A stretch of 64,000 nucleotides of DNA, taken from NCBI RefSeq assembly GCF_029227915.1, contig NC_079875.1, forward strand, positions 20,765,001 through 20,829,000, in the 5' to 3' direction. Below are positions 9,823 through 22,000 of the stretch, one piece after another (the stretch's first letter is position 1; each line of letters opens with the position of its first letter). A program made the position numbers and the translations under genes. The notes beneath the pieces were generated by a model. That model worked only from the letters and a program-made list of their open reading frames with translations, made no database searches and was not told where the DNA came from. Source of the stretch: Hydractinia symbiolongicarpus (lineage: Eukaryota; Cnidaria; Hydrozoa; Anthoathecata; Hydractiniidae).

Positions 9823-11682
9823 ATGAGACACAGTAAAGTTAGCCTGGAACAACTTTGCAATATGGATAACACAAATGAACAGGATTCAGTAAGTATGACA
9901 TTGCACGTCACAATTTCCATTTTGTTCTCTTGTCAGCACTTAGTTAAAAGATATGACAAGGAGCTTTCAGCCTAACAACATTCTAATGTTTACCTTTTAT
10001 AGAAACTTAACACAGTATTAAGCAGAATGGTTGAAATCATCAATGAAGGAATCGAAACGTTAGATGACAAACAAATTAGCATTTTTTCCGATAACACGCG
10101 TATCAGTGAAACAGATCTACCGAATAGGAACTCTACATCGTCTTTGATTAGTTCATAATCTTCAGTAAGCTTCTCTGCATCTCTGCCATATCCATCTTTT
10201 ATAAAAATAACAAGTGATTGCGCAGTTTGCGGAGATAAATCTTCGGGAAAACACTATGGTGTACATACATGCGAAGGTGGGTGTCAAAATTTTATCATAC
10301 CATTGACTGAATGAATTCCTTATTTTTAAGCGTGAAGGTGAATTTGCATAATATAAATTTTACTTTCATGTAGTTTTATGATTTCGCAAACTGATTTTTT
10401 ATATGTTATCATATCAAATCATGTTATCATATCAAGTCAACCGCTCATACTCCTCTTAGCATGCAAAAGTTTCTTTAAAAGAAGTATTCGAAGAAATTTA
10501 GAATATCAATGCAGATCAAATAAAAAGTGTCCAGTTGATCAACATCACCGAAATCAATGTCAACATTGTCGACTAAAAAAATGTTTTAATGTTGGAATGA
10601 AGAGAGAAGGTGTGAAATTTTATACGAATTTTTCAAAAACATTTTTTATGTTTTCACTTTGAAACTGTATTTCTTCAGACTTTAGTTGATTTATTTATAT
10701 TTATTGTATACCTATTCTATTGTTATTTTAGCTGTACAGTGTTGTCGCACTTCAGTGTCAAGTAATGGTTCTAAATTTATGGATAATAATTTGATTCAGG
10801 ATAATAATACCATGTTGATAAGTCAGCTTAATGGAGCTGAATCATTTCAACCAACCTTACTGCCAGCCACTGCAAACTTCAATGGTAGCCAAAACATATG
10901 CGAACTTGCTACTGTTAAATTTTTATATACGGCGGTCGAATGGGCAAAAAACATCCCATTCTTTCCAACTTTATCGTTTACTGATCAAATCGCGTTAGTA
11001 AAATTAGGATGGAAAGAGCTGTTTGTTCTAAATCTTGGGAAATGCGAAATACCGTTCCATTTGACTGATCTTTTAAACAGTAATCATTTACAAGGCTGGT
11101 CAGAATATTATGCTACATTTTGTAATCATGTCAAAGCGTTACAATATCAAATCGAGAAACTTAGACATTTACAGATCGATGCATCAGAATATGCATGTTT
11201 AAAAGCTTTGATCCTCTTTACACCCGGTAAGAATTTCGCATAAAATTGGGGTTTTACATATCATTTAAGCAAAGTAAATTTTAATGATAAACTTGATATT
11301 ATTAAAGACATTAAGAAATAATAATAATTAACTTATGTCATTTCCTAACAACGATCCACACTCTTTTATATTTATACAATTAACAGTGTTCAATTATTTC
11401 TTTTTAGACACACCAGGCTTAGACAACTCTGCATATATCCATACGTTACAAGAAAAAGCCATGAATGCATTGGAAAGTTACACTAAAACAAAATATCCAC
11501 TTCAACCAGTAAGATTTGGAAAATTACTGTTAAGACTTTCATCGATTCGAACAATAAATACTGCTGTTGTTGAATAACTTTTCTTCACTTGGTTGGTCGG
11601 TAAAACTCCAATCGAAACAATAATACAGAATTACATGTTTGGTGCACCATTAATACAAGATTTTATGTTAGCGTGCCATTAA
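9823..11682 (+). pseudogene. NR2F (COUP-TF)-like nuclear receptor, five-exon pseudogene (copy 1)
   Basis: Exons: 9823-9888, 10003-10276, 10460-10609, 10732-11226 and 11408-11577, with readable homology continuing to a stop at 11680-11682. All introns are GT-AG and their phases match the - strand paralogue. Exon 2 ends with the first zinc finger ([19 protein letters not shown]), exon 3 carries the second ([15 protein letters not shown]), and exons 4-5 the ligand-binding domain ([19 protein letters not shown]). Lesions: TAA at 10156-10158 before the DNA-binding domain, TAA at 11575-11577 where the paralogue has CAA (Gln), and a P-box change from CEGCK to CEACK at the exon 2/3 junction. The LBD core is almost identical to copy 2, so the loss is recent. 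Confidence 0.9.
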
Positions 11683-11846
11683 TACAAGATTATATGTTTT
11701 ACTTGTTTATCGATAAATAAAATCTCACGGGAAAATAGAAAAACGTTTTCATTTTTATTTATTTTTATTGCATCAATGGTGGCAAAATTTCTTTCAATTT
11801 ATCCATTGATAACAAGATCACGTTTCTTAGTAAACTAGATAGCCAA
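11683..11846. other. Junction between NR pseudogene and ISL2EU-type copy B
   Basis: The left end of the transposon should lie here, but I could not find the CAACCTCG-type terminus. A short direct duplication around ATTAATACAAGATT (about 11650-11691) lies at the very end of the NR pseudogene. Confidence 0.3.
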
Positions 11847-12532
11847 ATGACACCAGAAGCCAGAAAAAAATAGAAGAGATAACTTGTGGGCAATCAGAAA
11901 ATCAGGCATGGTATTTATTTCGGAAGGATATTGTGACTGCATCAAAAGCACATGAGGTATTAACTAAAATGAAAAAGTTTAAAAAAGGGAATCTTAATGT
12001 TAACCTCTGGTCCCTTTTTCAGAAAGTGTCTGGGTCTGTGTTTATCAACCCAAATATACCTGCACTGAAATATGGAAGAGAAATGGAGCCTGTTGCGTTA
12101 GCCGCATTTAAAGAAGAATTAAAGAAAGAGCATAAAAATGTAGAAGTGCGGTCTTGTGGCTTATTTATTGACGGTGGCGTGAAGTTTGTTGGTGCTAGTC
12201 CTCATGGTTTGGTGACTTGTTGCTGCTGTTCGCCTAGCTGTCTGGAAATAAAGTGCCCCTTTTCAATAAGCCACAAGTCCCCAACAGATGTGGTACTTGA
12301 TTTTCTGGTTGAAAGGAATGGAAAGAAGGTGTTAAAAAAATCACACAAATATTACACGCAGTGTCAATTGCAAATGTATGCAACAAATTTGAAAAAATGT
12401 TTTTTTATGGTTTGGACTTCGCATGGCTTTGTTATTGATGACATTTTGTATGATGAAGATTTTTGTAAAAATTTAATTGAGATGGTAAAGCTATTTTATG
12501 AAAAATTTATAGATTTTAAGTTTAATGTTTAA
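11847..12532 (+). pseudogene. YqaJ-family (PD-(D/E)XK) nuclease of ISL2EU-type element, inactivated
   Basis: The main frame (11870-12532) reads through GQSENQAW, TASKAHEV, ALKYGREMEPVALAAF, LEIKCP and YYTQCQLQMYAT, the order of motifs in YqaJ/lambda-exonuclease-like proteins. In LEIKCP the E-x-K pair of the catalytic core is intact. The preceding acidic motif, normally ASPDGLV, reads ASPHGLV (CAT at 12203-12205), so a metal-binding Asp is lost. Upstream homology (LSKLDSQMTPEARKK) is joined only through a one-base deletion in the A-run at 11864-11870, and the SWIM zinc-finger region is absent. The nuclease probably assists transposition in active relatives. Confidence 0.75.
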
Positions 12533-12855
12533 AACTAACTGATGTATTTGTATTTTTTGTGTATATATTTTAGAAAAAAAATGTATTATGGATGTAATTT
12601 AGAGATAAAATGGTATAATATTTTGCAAATATGTAAAAATACATAACATTGTTAAAATGTTTTATGTCTGAAATACAGTTTCTGCTGCTATATTCTAACG
12701 TAAAATCATCTTGACCAGGACTTGAACCTGGATTTCCTACAATGTAGGTGTCTTGACGATCAAGACTTTTTTTTTACAAATGCGTGAAAATATTAAATTT
12801 ATACAAAAAACAGCTATAGCTATATACATAAATATACCTAATCAAATATAATTAA
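12533..12855. other. Spacer between YqaJ and transposase genes, with a tRNA-like segment
   Basis: On the - strand, 12708-12766 reads like the 3' half of a tRNA: a T-arm CCAGGTTCAAGTCCTGG with a perfect 5-bp stem, followed by TCAAGA, which can pair with an upstream TCTTGA. A D-arm and a normal 7-nt anticodon loop cannot be built, so it is a tRNA-derived relic or SINE piece and not a functional tRNA. The rest is AT-rich. Confidence 0.4.
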
Positions 12856-14480
12856 TTAACTGTCCTTTTTTTTAGCTTTTTGAATTAACATGGATTTCAA
12901 GTTACAAAATGCAGCACATGTACAGACAATATCATCAACGTGATGCAGCATTGTAATTGGTAGAGGTGTCTTTAAGATACGATAAGTTTTGATACGCCGT
13001 ATTGACCTATCCACGTGTATTCTTAAGTTTGCCACGGATTTGTTTTTGCTGCATTCCATAAATGTCATTTGTGATTTTAACCTAGTTCCTGCTCTAGGTA
13101 CAACTAGATGGCAGTATCGTAAAAGGAGTTCCTCTGTGATCTGGAATCCTCTGTCTGCCATTATATTGTCTCCATATTCTAGTAATTCAAAAAAGCCACT
13201 GTCATTGCAAATAAATTTGTCTGAAGCTCTTCCCCCATAGCAATCAGATAAAAAGGTTATATAACCAGTAGGAGAAATACCAATTAAAAACTTTACAGTG
13301 TTATGATGTTTATAGTCTGACCATGTGACAGCTTGAACATTTAAGGACTTGGATCGTTCAATGAATATCTCAGAACAATCAATTATGCACCTTACATTTC
13401 CGTACCCCTTTTCCTTGTAGATATCAGGCATATGTTCCAAAATGCTTTCCTTTGGTATCCAATTAACTAACACATCAGCTAATGTTTTTCTAAGGAATTT
13501 AACCCACGACGTAAAAATGTTAGAACATAATGTTGTGGAGATGCAAAACCTATCTGCTAAATCCTCATTTAACAGACGAAGTCTCAGTCTCATTAATGTC
13601 AATAAAAACTCATTTTTTGCAGAAAACTTTCTCGTGGTGGTATTGGAGTTATTATTTCGCCTTTCTATTTTAGAGTGTGTTGCTTTACGTGCTTTTGAAC
13701 ATCCCTTCCAATAAACCATACACGAAATGTAAGGCTTCAGAAGTGCAAAAATAGCATTAAAAGCTGCAATTGTCATTATTCCAGTATAAAAGTTCATTTT
13801 GGTGTCAGTTTTAATCTTTTGTGAACTAAATGGAGTATTTTGATTTTTTTGCAATAGGGCTTCTTTTTTCAGTCTTTTGTTTTCACGTGATAATGTCCCA
13901 ATTTTTCTCGTCAACGACAATGTCAAGCTCTTCTTATCTTTACAGACAAGGCATTGCTTGGTGCCTTCGGACAGGCAGTACTGATGATCTTGCGTAGGTG
14001 GTGTAAAAATGTCAACAGTCAATTGTTGATCAGGAGAACGTGGCGGTGACAAGAAAGGATTTGCTTCAGTTACACCAAGGGTTTCTCGATCATCAATTTT
14101 CTTGAATTTCTTTTTTGCTGACGGTAAACAGTGTTCTTCTTGAAGTACTCTGACGCATTTCATAACCCATATTTAGTGTAGGATTAGGGTTTTCCACATT
14201 TGGCACATTGTCAACAAAATGAATACTACAAATGCGATCACTGCTTTTTGGCTGCCACTGACTTTTATCTGGGTTAACTCTTTTAATAAGTTTTAACCAC
14301 TTCTGTCTTTTTTCCAAATATCTGACAGGCCCAGGAAAGCAATATAATTTGAAGGGTTGCTCACAGCCACATTCTTTTTTCAGCACACCATGGTGAGTTT
14401 CACATTCACTATTCTTCTACTTTTCTAACATCCTTGAGTTGTTAGTGCATTCAACAACAGCGCAATTGACTGGACTCATT
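12856..14480 (-). pseudogene. THAP/DDE_Tnp_4 transposase of ISL2EU-type copy B
   Basis: The long frame (14163-12856, 435 codons) holds the HTH segment (MNFYTGIMTIAAF and LLNEDLADRF) and the DDE core. The first Asp is in CIIDCSEIFIE (residue 262) and the second in MADRGF (337). The third position is Asp in IHVDRSIRRIK (385), where Glu is usual. Upstream, a THAP zinc finger is readable in pieces: an N-terminal MSPVNCA at 14480, VVECTNN in the next frame, then a frame from 14386 with CSIHFVDN. A one-base frame change near 14460, TAG at 14417-14419 and another frame change near 14163 separate the finger from the catalytic part, so this copy is not functional as it stands. Confidence 0.85.
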
Positions 14481-16229
14481 GTAGTTTTAATAAAAACTGT
14501 TTAAAAATATAAGTTTGCTATGTATTATAAAATAAATATGTCTTTCTGCTCTTGAAACCTTCTTGAAATAACGCGGCGCTTCTTGTCTGTCCCCTCTAAA
14601 CTAGAGCCCAGTTTCCTTTATGCGCGGTTGAGAGCTACGGGGTTGATTGGTGTATTAATGTCTTTGTATAGTCACTATTTCAAACTGCCGCCTGAACAAA
14701 AACCACGTCTAGACTAAGCCACGATACAAAGTGATTTTTATTTCTAAGCAACCAAGCTGTTCTCGAATCAAAATTACAATTGTACGATTATTTGCTGAGA
14801 GTCTTTATGTTGTAGAATCTAATTATTTAGAAAATTACATTTCATTGAATAAACGTGGTTTTAAATATAGCGCATCAACTCAGTTGATGTCAATTCCTTA
14901 CTGATGTTCATTTAAATTACAAAATTGATGGTAATTAATCATACACTAATTACTAAAAAAAAATTGTTTTGTAATTTTCTTCAGTTTCCCGGCCTGTGTT
15001 ATCTGGTTAAATGCACATAAAAAAGTAGACTGAAATGATTACTGATTGGCGTTTTCGTCATTTTTATTACTTACTACAAACTCTCCTTGCAATACTAGCC
15101 GCCGATCTCCAAAATTTACCTAACTGTTGTTAACTCTAAAGTAGGCAAATTGTGTTTCTACTTGTTTTACTGGGTTAATTTCATTGAGCGCTAACCGTTT
15201 TTCAAAAGGTAACATCGTCTTTAGAATAAGAGAGAAAAGACAACTTAAGAGACGTTAATAACGGATGTTGTCAAATCTTTTCAAACACAGTATATGTATT
15301 CATATTAGATGTTCCTTGACTCCGCTGAGATTGTAGACAGGCTGGATCACATTTTTTCATATAAACAGAACAAAGTTAAACAGAATGGAGGTAATTTGCG
15401 CACCAGATACACAAGTCTATTTGTATTTCGAGAAATCAGGTAAACCGGGTCAGCCTGCCTTATATAGCAGCTTATGATGCTCGGTCTTTCAACATTTTAT
15501 CACGCTTGTATTAAGTCGAAGGACCCGAGCTGACGATGCATGTAGAAATAATAATTAAAACACCATTTAATCGCATCAAAACGGAACACCAATGACAATA
15601 GTCAGTAGTTAATATTAAAAATAAATCTAAAAGCGTTTAAAAAACGTAAAATAGATTAGTTAATGCAGTTATATTAAAAACCCTTCATCTAATTTTATTT
15701 TAATTTGAAATATGCTATTTAAGTTCTTCAATTGCTTATCTGTTTATAGCCTTTTATAACTATTATCTTCATTTCGAAGTTGTTGCTAAGATTCCTCGCT
15801 AACCACAAATGCAGCAAGTTTATATTAAATTAAATTAAGGTCAAGAGCGTTCTGCGAAAATTATGTCTTTAGCAGAAATTATTTTTTTAACTTATCTACA
15901 CTAACTAAAAAATCATTTAAATGAATACGTATAACTTTGATGTGTATACAGGTTACGAAGAAATTGCTATTACAAAAAATTACTGGATTTTTAGAAACTT
16001 TTCATTTTATGCTTACAGTGGCTGCTCATACTGAGTATCATTTTAATAAAAAAAATTTTTATAAGAATCGCCAAGGCTTAATTTCCAATATTATACGAAT
16101 ATCGTATTTTTTTGGTAATCATTTACAAAGTTTTGACATATTTAATTCTTTAACTAGCTTTCAACTGTATACTACAGCCATGATCACGTTTAACAATTAC
16201 AATTCTGTTCTCTCTGTATATATACAACT
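14481..16229. other. Intergenic stretch between transposon copy B and the Penelope-like fragment
   Basis: AT-rich sequence without recognisable coding motifs. A slightly GC-richer patch at 14570-14710 has no assignable feature. Confidence 0.35.
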
Positions 16230-16529
16230 TCAAGGATCATTAAGAAAAAAACAAAAACTATATAATGATCGTGGAGAGCTCATTACGTTCTTGTTGAGAG
16301 GTGGCTTCTCTCTTCGAATCACAAGACTTTCCTTTATTTCTAGTATATAATTGTGTGCCTCCTTGACAACAATAGAAAAGTCATTAAAATTAGCGATGCG
16401 ATCACACTCCATCATAACACGTTTTCCGGTCAGCGATGAGATACCTATTTGTTCAAACTTCAAGATGTCGTTTGGTTTTACCAACATAAGTAGCATTGCA
16501 GCTACTACACAAAAATTCATAAACGACAC
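16230..16529 (-). pseudogene. GIY-YIG endonuclease C-terminus, Penelope-like element fragment
   Basis: The - strand frame contains FEQIGISSLTGKR, then FNDFSIVVKEAHNY and LEIKESLVIRREKPPLNKN. The last phrase, with an acidic LxIKES core followed by a basic KPxLNKN segment, is typical of the end of the GIY-YIG domain in Penelope-like retroelements and related proteins. The GIY and YIG motifs themselves are missing, so only the C-terminal part survived. It lies in the spacer between the two NR2F-like paralogues. Confidence 0.6.
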
Positions 16530-16974
16530 TAGAAGCGAGAATCCTTGAACCTAAAAAGTGTTCCCAACTGAAGAGAAGACTTAAAAACTACACGAAGATG
16601 ACAGAAAGGTAACGACTTGGAAAAAAGTTTGACTAAGCGAGCACGGGCCCGTAGTGAAACAGATTTTTTTTAAGAATACAACATTTGTAAGATTGGCAAT
16701 CCTAGATCAGAACTTGGTCTCACTTTTAAAAATTCGTACAGTGTGTAATACAGAAAACATAAAAATTGATCCCTTCATGTGTGTTGATTGTTTTTCATTT
16801 TAAATTAAAATATTACATATTTGTACATCGTTTAAAATTTGTTTCAGCTTTTGTTTGTTCATGAACATGATGTTATGATAACATGAAGATAATGGTCGCG
16901 CCAACAGCGTGTCTTCAATCCGTTATACTGTAGATTATCCTATGAAATCGGTCTCCACAATTCTTTCTTCTAAC

Positions 16975-19029
16975 CTAAGAAAAACTTGGGCAACCGAACA
17001 TGTAATCTTGTATTATTGTTTCGATTGGAGTTTTACCGACCAACCAAGTGAAGAAAAGTTGTTCAATAACAACAGTATTTATTGTTCGAATCGATGAAAG
17101 TCTTAACAATAATTTTCCAAATCTTGCTGGTTGAAGTGGATATTTTGTTTTAGTGTAACTTTCCAATGCATTCATGGCTTTTTCTTGTAACGTATGGATA
17201 TATGCAAAGTTGTTTAAGCCTGGTGTGTCTAGAAAGAAATAATTGAACACTGTTAATTATATCAATATAAAAGACTGTGGATCGTTGTTAGGAAATGACA
17301 TAAGGTAATTATTATTATTTCTTAATGTCTTTAATAATATCAAGTTTATCATTAAAATTTACTTTACTTAAATGATACGTAAAACCCCAATTTTATGCGA
17401 AATTCTTACCAGGTGTAAAGAGGATCAAAGCTTTTAAACATGCATATTCTGATGCATCGATCTGTAAATGTCTAAGTTTCTCGATTTGATACTGTAACGC
17501 TTTGACATGATCACAAAATGTAGCATAATATTCTGACCAGCCTTGTAAATGATTACTGTTTAAAAGATCAGTCAAATGGAAAGGTATTTCGCATTTCCCA
17601 AGATTTAAAACAAACAGCTCTTTCCATCCTAATTTTACTAACGCGATTTGATCAGTAAACGATAAAGTTGGGAAGAATGGGATGTTTTTTGCCCATTCGA
17701 TCCCGTTGAATAAAAGTTTAGTAGCAATTTCACACATGTTTTGACTAACATTGTTCATAAGGTTCGTAGTGGATGAAGAAGAGATTGGTTGAAATGGTTC
17801 GGCTCCAGTAAGTTGACTTATCAAGGTAAACGAAAATGTACTATCCTGCGCCATAAACACCGAATTGTTGTCTGTGACTGAAGTGCGGCCACGTTGTACA
17901 GCTGAAACAAAAAAACAAAAACAATTAACATCTAAGTTAAAATAATGCCGATAAATAAAAATAAAATGTTAAAATTAAAATGCGTCGTGTGCTATGTTGA
18001 AAAACAGGTTTAATGAAATACAGTTCGTTAAGTAAAAGCATAAAAAATGTTTTTGAAAAATTCGTATAAACATTTCACACCTTCTCTCTTCATTCCAACA
18101 TTAAAACATTTTTTTAGTCGACAATGTTGACATTGATTTCGGTGATGTTGATCAACTGGACACTTTTTATTTGATCTGCATTGATATTCCAAATTTCTTC
18201 GAATACTTCTTTTAAAGAAACTTTTGCAACCTAAGGGGAAGACAAACCGTCTGTAAAATAATTGCAAATTGAAGGGATGTTAGAGAATGATATAGGAAAG
18301 AATGGACAACGACAAAATGAGACGTTTAAAAAGCCAAGTTAGGAAGAAATGCAGAGGTGTTCAGAGTTAATTACGCTATAGATTTGGTAGAAATTTGTAA
18401 AAAGAACAACATCTAGTAGAATATGTGTGATGCGCAAAAATAAATAGTTCAGTCAATGGTAAAATTTCGACACCCACCTTCGCATGTATGTACACCATAG
18501 TGTTTTCCCGAAGATTTATCTCCGCAAACTGCGCAATCAATTTTTGTGTTTTTACATGATGGAGATGGCAGAGATGCTGGGGAGCTTACCGAAGATGATG
18601 AACCAATCAGAGACGGTGTGCTATTCCACTTCGGCAGATCTGTTTCATTACCAACTGAAGTGTCGGGCCTAGTGCTATTTTGCTTGTCGTCTGAGGTTTC
18701 TCCATTGTTAATATCAACCATTTTTCTTAGCATTATGTCAAGGATCTATAAAAAGTAGAAAAGTGTGTTTCAAGCATTGCGGTTTTTATAACATACATAA
18801 TACAGTTGTGAGTTCAAACCTTCTTGATATTCCTTAAACACCCTTCTCACCAGAAAATAACTCAAGCTATAGTTAACCAGCATGAAATCGATAAACAGGA
18901 AAGCCATTTGACTTGCACTAGTATATTACGTTCCAAAAGTAGGAATCATTTTTAACTTACTGAATTTTGCTCATTTGAGTTATCCATATTGCAAAGTTTT
19001 TCCAGGCTAGCCTCACTGTATGGACGCAT
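16975..19029 (-). CDS. NR2F (COUP-TF)-like nuclear receptor, divergent paralogue (copy 2, intact frame)
   Basis: Five exons on the - strand: 19029-18961, 18745-18478, 18230-18081, 17901-17410 and 17228-16975. They join in phase to 411 codons including the stop. The start ATG at 19029 gives [18 protein letters not shown]. All four introns are GT-AG and short (179-247 bp). The DNA-binding domain runs from about residue 94 ([20 protein letters not shown], then [12 protein letters not shown] and [15 protein letters not shown]) with the NR2 P-box CEGCKS. A hinge AVQRGR follows. The ligand-binding domain has the signature [19 protein letters not shown]. The C-terminus [12 protein letters not shown] ends early and lacks the COUP-TF FNWP-like tail. 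Expected role: nuclear DNA-binding transcription regulator, probably a repressor as in other NR2F proteins. It is intact, unlike its convergent copy 1. Confidence 0.92.
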
Positions 19030-22000
19030 ATTTCATCTGATTGTGGATTAACTGAAGACACTAATATATAATTATTGTAAGCAATCAATTAACATTCTAT
19101 TGTCATGTAATTACATTTTCTATTGTCTTAACGATTAATATCATGATCACATACGTAGAAAAAAGGCTAACATATTCTCAGAAGAAATCTTTGTGGTTTC
19201 CTCGGAAACAAACTTACTTTCCTAGATATATCTTTTAAAAGATGTTCCTGCCAAGATTACTTTCTATTGCTTATTCACATTCCTCTTTTTAATGTAACAA
19301 CATTAAATCGATCGGCGACAAAATTCTAGCCTCACTCTTTTAATGGTTATTTTTCTATTGCTGTTTTTATGTGAATGGCATGTAAGCCTGGACATTATTA
19401 TTGAGGGTCCCACCTGTCTGAACAAATGCGTTGATTACAGTTATTGTTATGGATGGTAAAGACGGCCATTTATTGAAATATTTCTTTTTACATGAGCCAA
19501 AATCATTTGCACTGTGTGTGCAATGAAATTTTCACAAGGATTAAAAACTAACTTTGTATATTTAATTATTATATGCTGAAAATCTTTGACAAAAAAAATT
19601 ACAATAGCTAAGACGATGTGAAAAAAGTGAGAAACAGTAACAGAGTGACAAATAGCCTATCAAATTATTACAAATTTAACAAAATCTGAGCTAAAATAAC
19701 TGTCTGTTTGACGACGACGAAAATGACGCATGATATTCAAAATTTAACCCTACTATGTTATTTCACTTGTAATTACGTTTTAACATTAAAACTTGGTATT
19801 AAGTGCTTATTAAGTGCTTATTGAGTGCCTCGTTAATTGAAGACACGAAAATAACTCCTGCTTTAGTTGAAAAACAGGAAAACCATTTTTTGCTGAGATA
19901 CATGTTTTTTTATTAGACAAAATGGACGTGCAAGCTTTGTGACTTTTAAACAGAAAAAAAACCTATTCTGTTATCGTTTAAATTTTGTCTTTAACAACAA
20001 AACATGTTTCTTATATGTAATTATCCAATGTAAAGTTTCATAAAGAGTCGCTCTTCATGAGGCCTCATCTGCATTCTTCCTTATTCAAAATCGTTACTTT
20101 ACCCTCCGGTGTGCTTCACGAACTTCAGAGTATTCATCAAATATTAATCGCTCAAATTTGTACAAAACTAAATCAATTTTTTCAAAATAAACCCTTACAA
20201 GCATCTTATTGTATGCGTTTGTTTAATGTTCCATATCATGCTGAGTTCCAAAAGTATTAACGCTCTTGTTGTTCTGCGAGGAAAAAATTATATAGTTGGA
20301 CTTCTTTGTCATGATTCCATCTGCTTCTTACGGTTAAGCTTTTTTTGGTAGTAACTGTCCTTATTTTTCTTTAAAATAAAGAGTAATTTGTTCTTCTATT
20401 TTACTTAGGGTAACAAGCAAGCATTTTTTTCGAAAATGCATATAATTATCGAAACAACAAAAACAACATCTATAACATAGATTAAACCTAGATATAACGA
20501 AAAAACTGTCGCAAAAAATTATTTAGCATTTTGCAGTTTTTCTTGCCCATCCTTGGTTTGTTTTTAGTATTCTAGAGGGTCTTCTTTTTTATTAACAAAC
20601 GATCTTACAAAAAGGGGTGTAGTTTTGAAATTAATACTCGCCAATAACGACAACTCTTCTTTCGTTTTCTCAGTTACTTATTTTATATTTCTACGAAATG
20701 TGTTTCTTCTGAGAAGCTGGTTTTTTCTACAGGATTCGTTTTTTCTTTGCTTGTTTTTTTTTTAACTTGGTTTGTGTACTCATTGCCATTTTTGTTTCAG
20801 TTTTGACGTGCCAGAAAAAGTCTATGCAAAAAATGAACATGTCGTGCGGAATAACCATGAAACGAAAATCACTGACTGAAAAAAAACTTGTAGATCTCAG
20901 AATTAGTTTTTCATTTGCCTTGATTTGATCTAGACTTTGCTAAGAATTTTTTGAACTATGGACCAAACACTAAGAAGATGAACATGAAGAACAAAAAAAT
21001 ATTGGTTTCAAACTGAATATTTCCCCCCTTTTAACTACTTATGAAAACATTTTTTCAAGTATTTCAGAAGTTAAAGGTATTTTCTCCCTCAAGCAAAAAG
21101 AAGACACAGTGCAATTTGAACCATAAACGAAAGAGTAGAAGGAATTTTATTGAGTGGAAAAATTTGACCTCCCTGATAATTTTCCTAATGTTTAAAGAAT
21201 GATGTAAGGTTCAAAAGTTGTTCCATAACTTTTTAGCCTAAGAATATTCTTCAGTTTTTATTTTTGGTAACCTTTTAGCTTTGACGCTTCTAAACATCTT
21301 TCTTTAATCCATTATTTGAGTTCCACAATTCGACTTAATCGACCTTGTCGTGTTACAAATATAATATTACAACACCTTATTGACACTTAATGATGTCATA
21401 TATACGTCAATGTGTCTCTTGTCTTCACGTACCTCGCTACAGCAGCCACATTTCTGATGCAATGGGATGTAACACAAAGACCTTTTATCAGCATCGTATG
21501 AATCATGTATCTCGTCGGTGCGTTTTCAACTTATATGGTAGCAGTTGAAATACTGTTTTACTTTTATCGCCCACAAAGGAATGAAATAGGGAAGGTTTTC
21601 CGCATTTCCATAGTCACGAGGTAAACATTCGAAGAAAAACTGGTGACCTTGAAATTAAAATCAATGCCAAGAGTGATTGACCTTTCATTTTATTGCGTCC
21701 CTTTGGATGGTCTTAGTTGGTTTTGCTGAACGTATTTGTAGACACAATTCTAAGTCCTATACATTCCACGATCGTAATCATGCCGTATAAAAATAAACTC
21801 TTTTTTTAGTAATTTTTTGCAAGTTTTCAGTTTAACCAACAAAGTCATGCGAGATTATAAAAATGTTTGAGTCGATCCTTTCTGCTTAACGTTCAGCATG
21901 AGAATAGGGTTGATATCTTAGATGGTTGTCTAGTTGAGCGTTTGTTGTGCTTGCACGCTTCATGTAGCTTAAATGAGAGCTTTGAATGCACCAGGACTCT

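Larger units (their letters stand above)
11750..14480. mobile_element. ISL2EU/IS4EU-type DNA transposon, copy B (coding relics well preserved)
   Basis: A YqaJ nuclease gene (+) and a THAP/HTH/DDE_Tnp_4 transposase gene (-) converge on a central region of about 320 bp. This two-gene layout is characteristic of ISL2EU elements. It lies between the two tail-to-tail NR2F-like paralogues and so post-dates or accompanied their duplication. Boundaries are approximate because no terminal inverted repeats were recognised. Both genes are damaged, so the element is probably immobile. Confidence 0.75.

Noticed and set aside
12708-12766. A tRNA gene on the - strand
   Set aside because: Only the T-arm is convincing. 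The D-arm and a 7-nt anticodon loop are missing.
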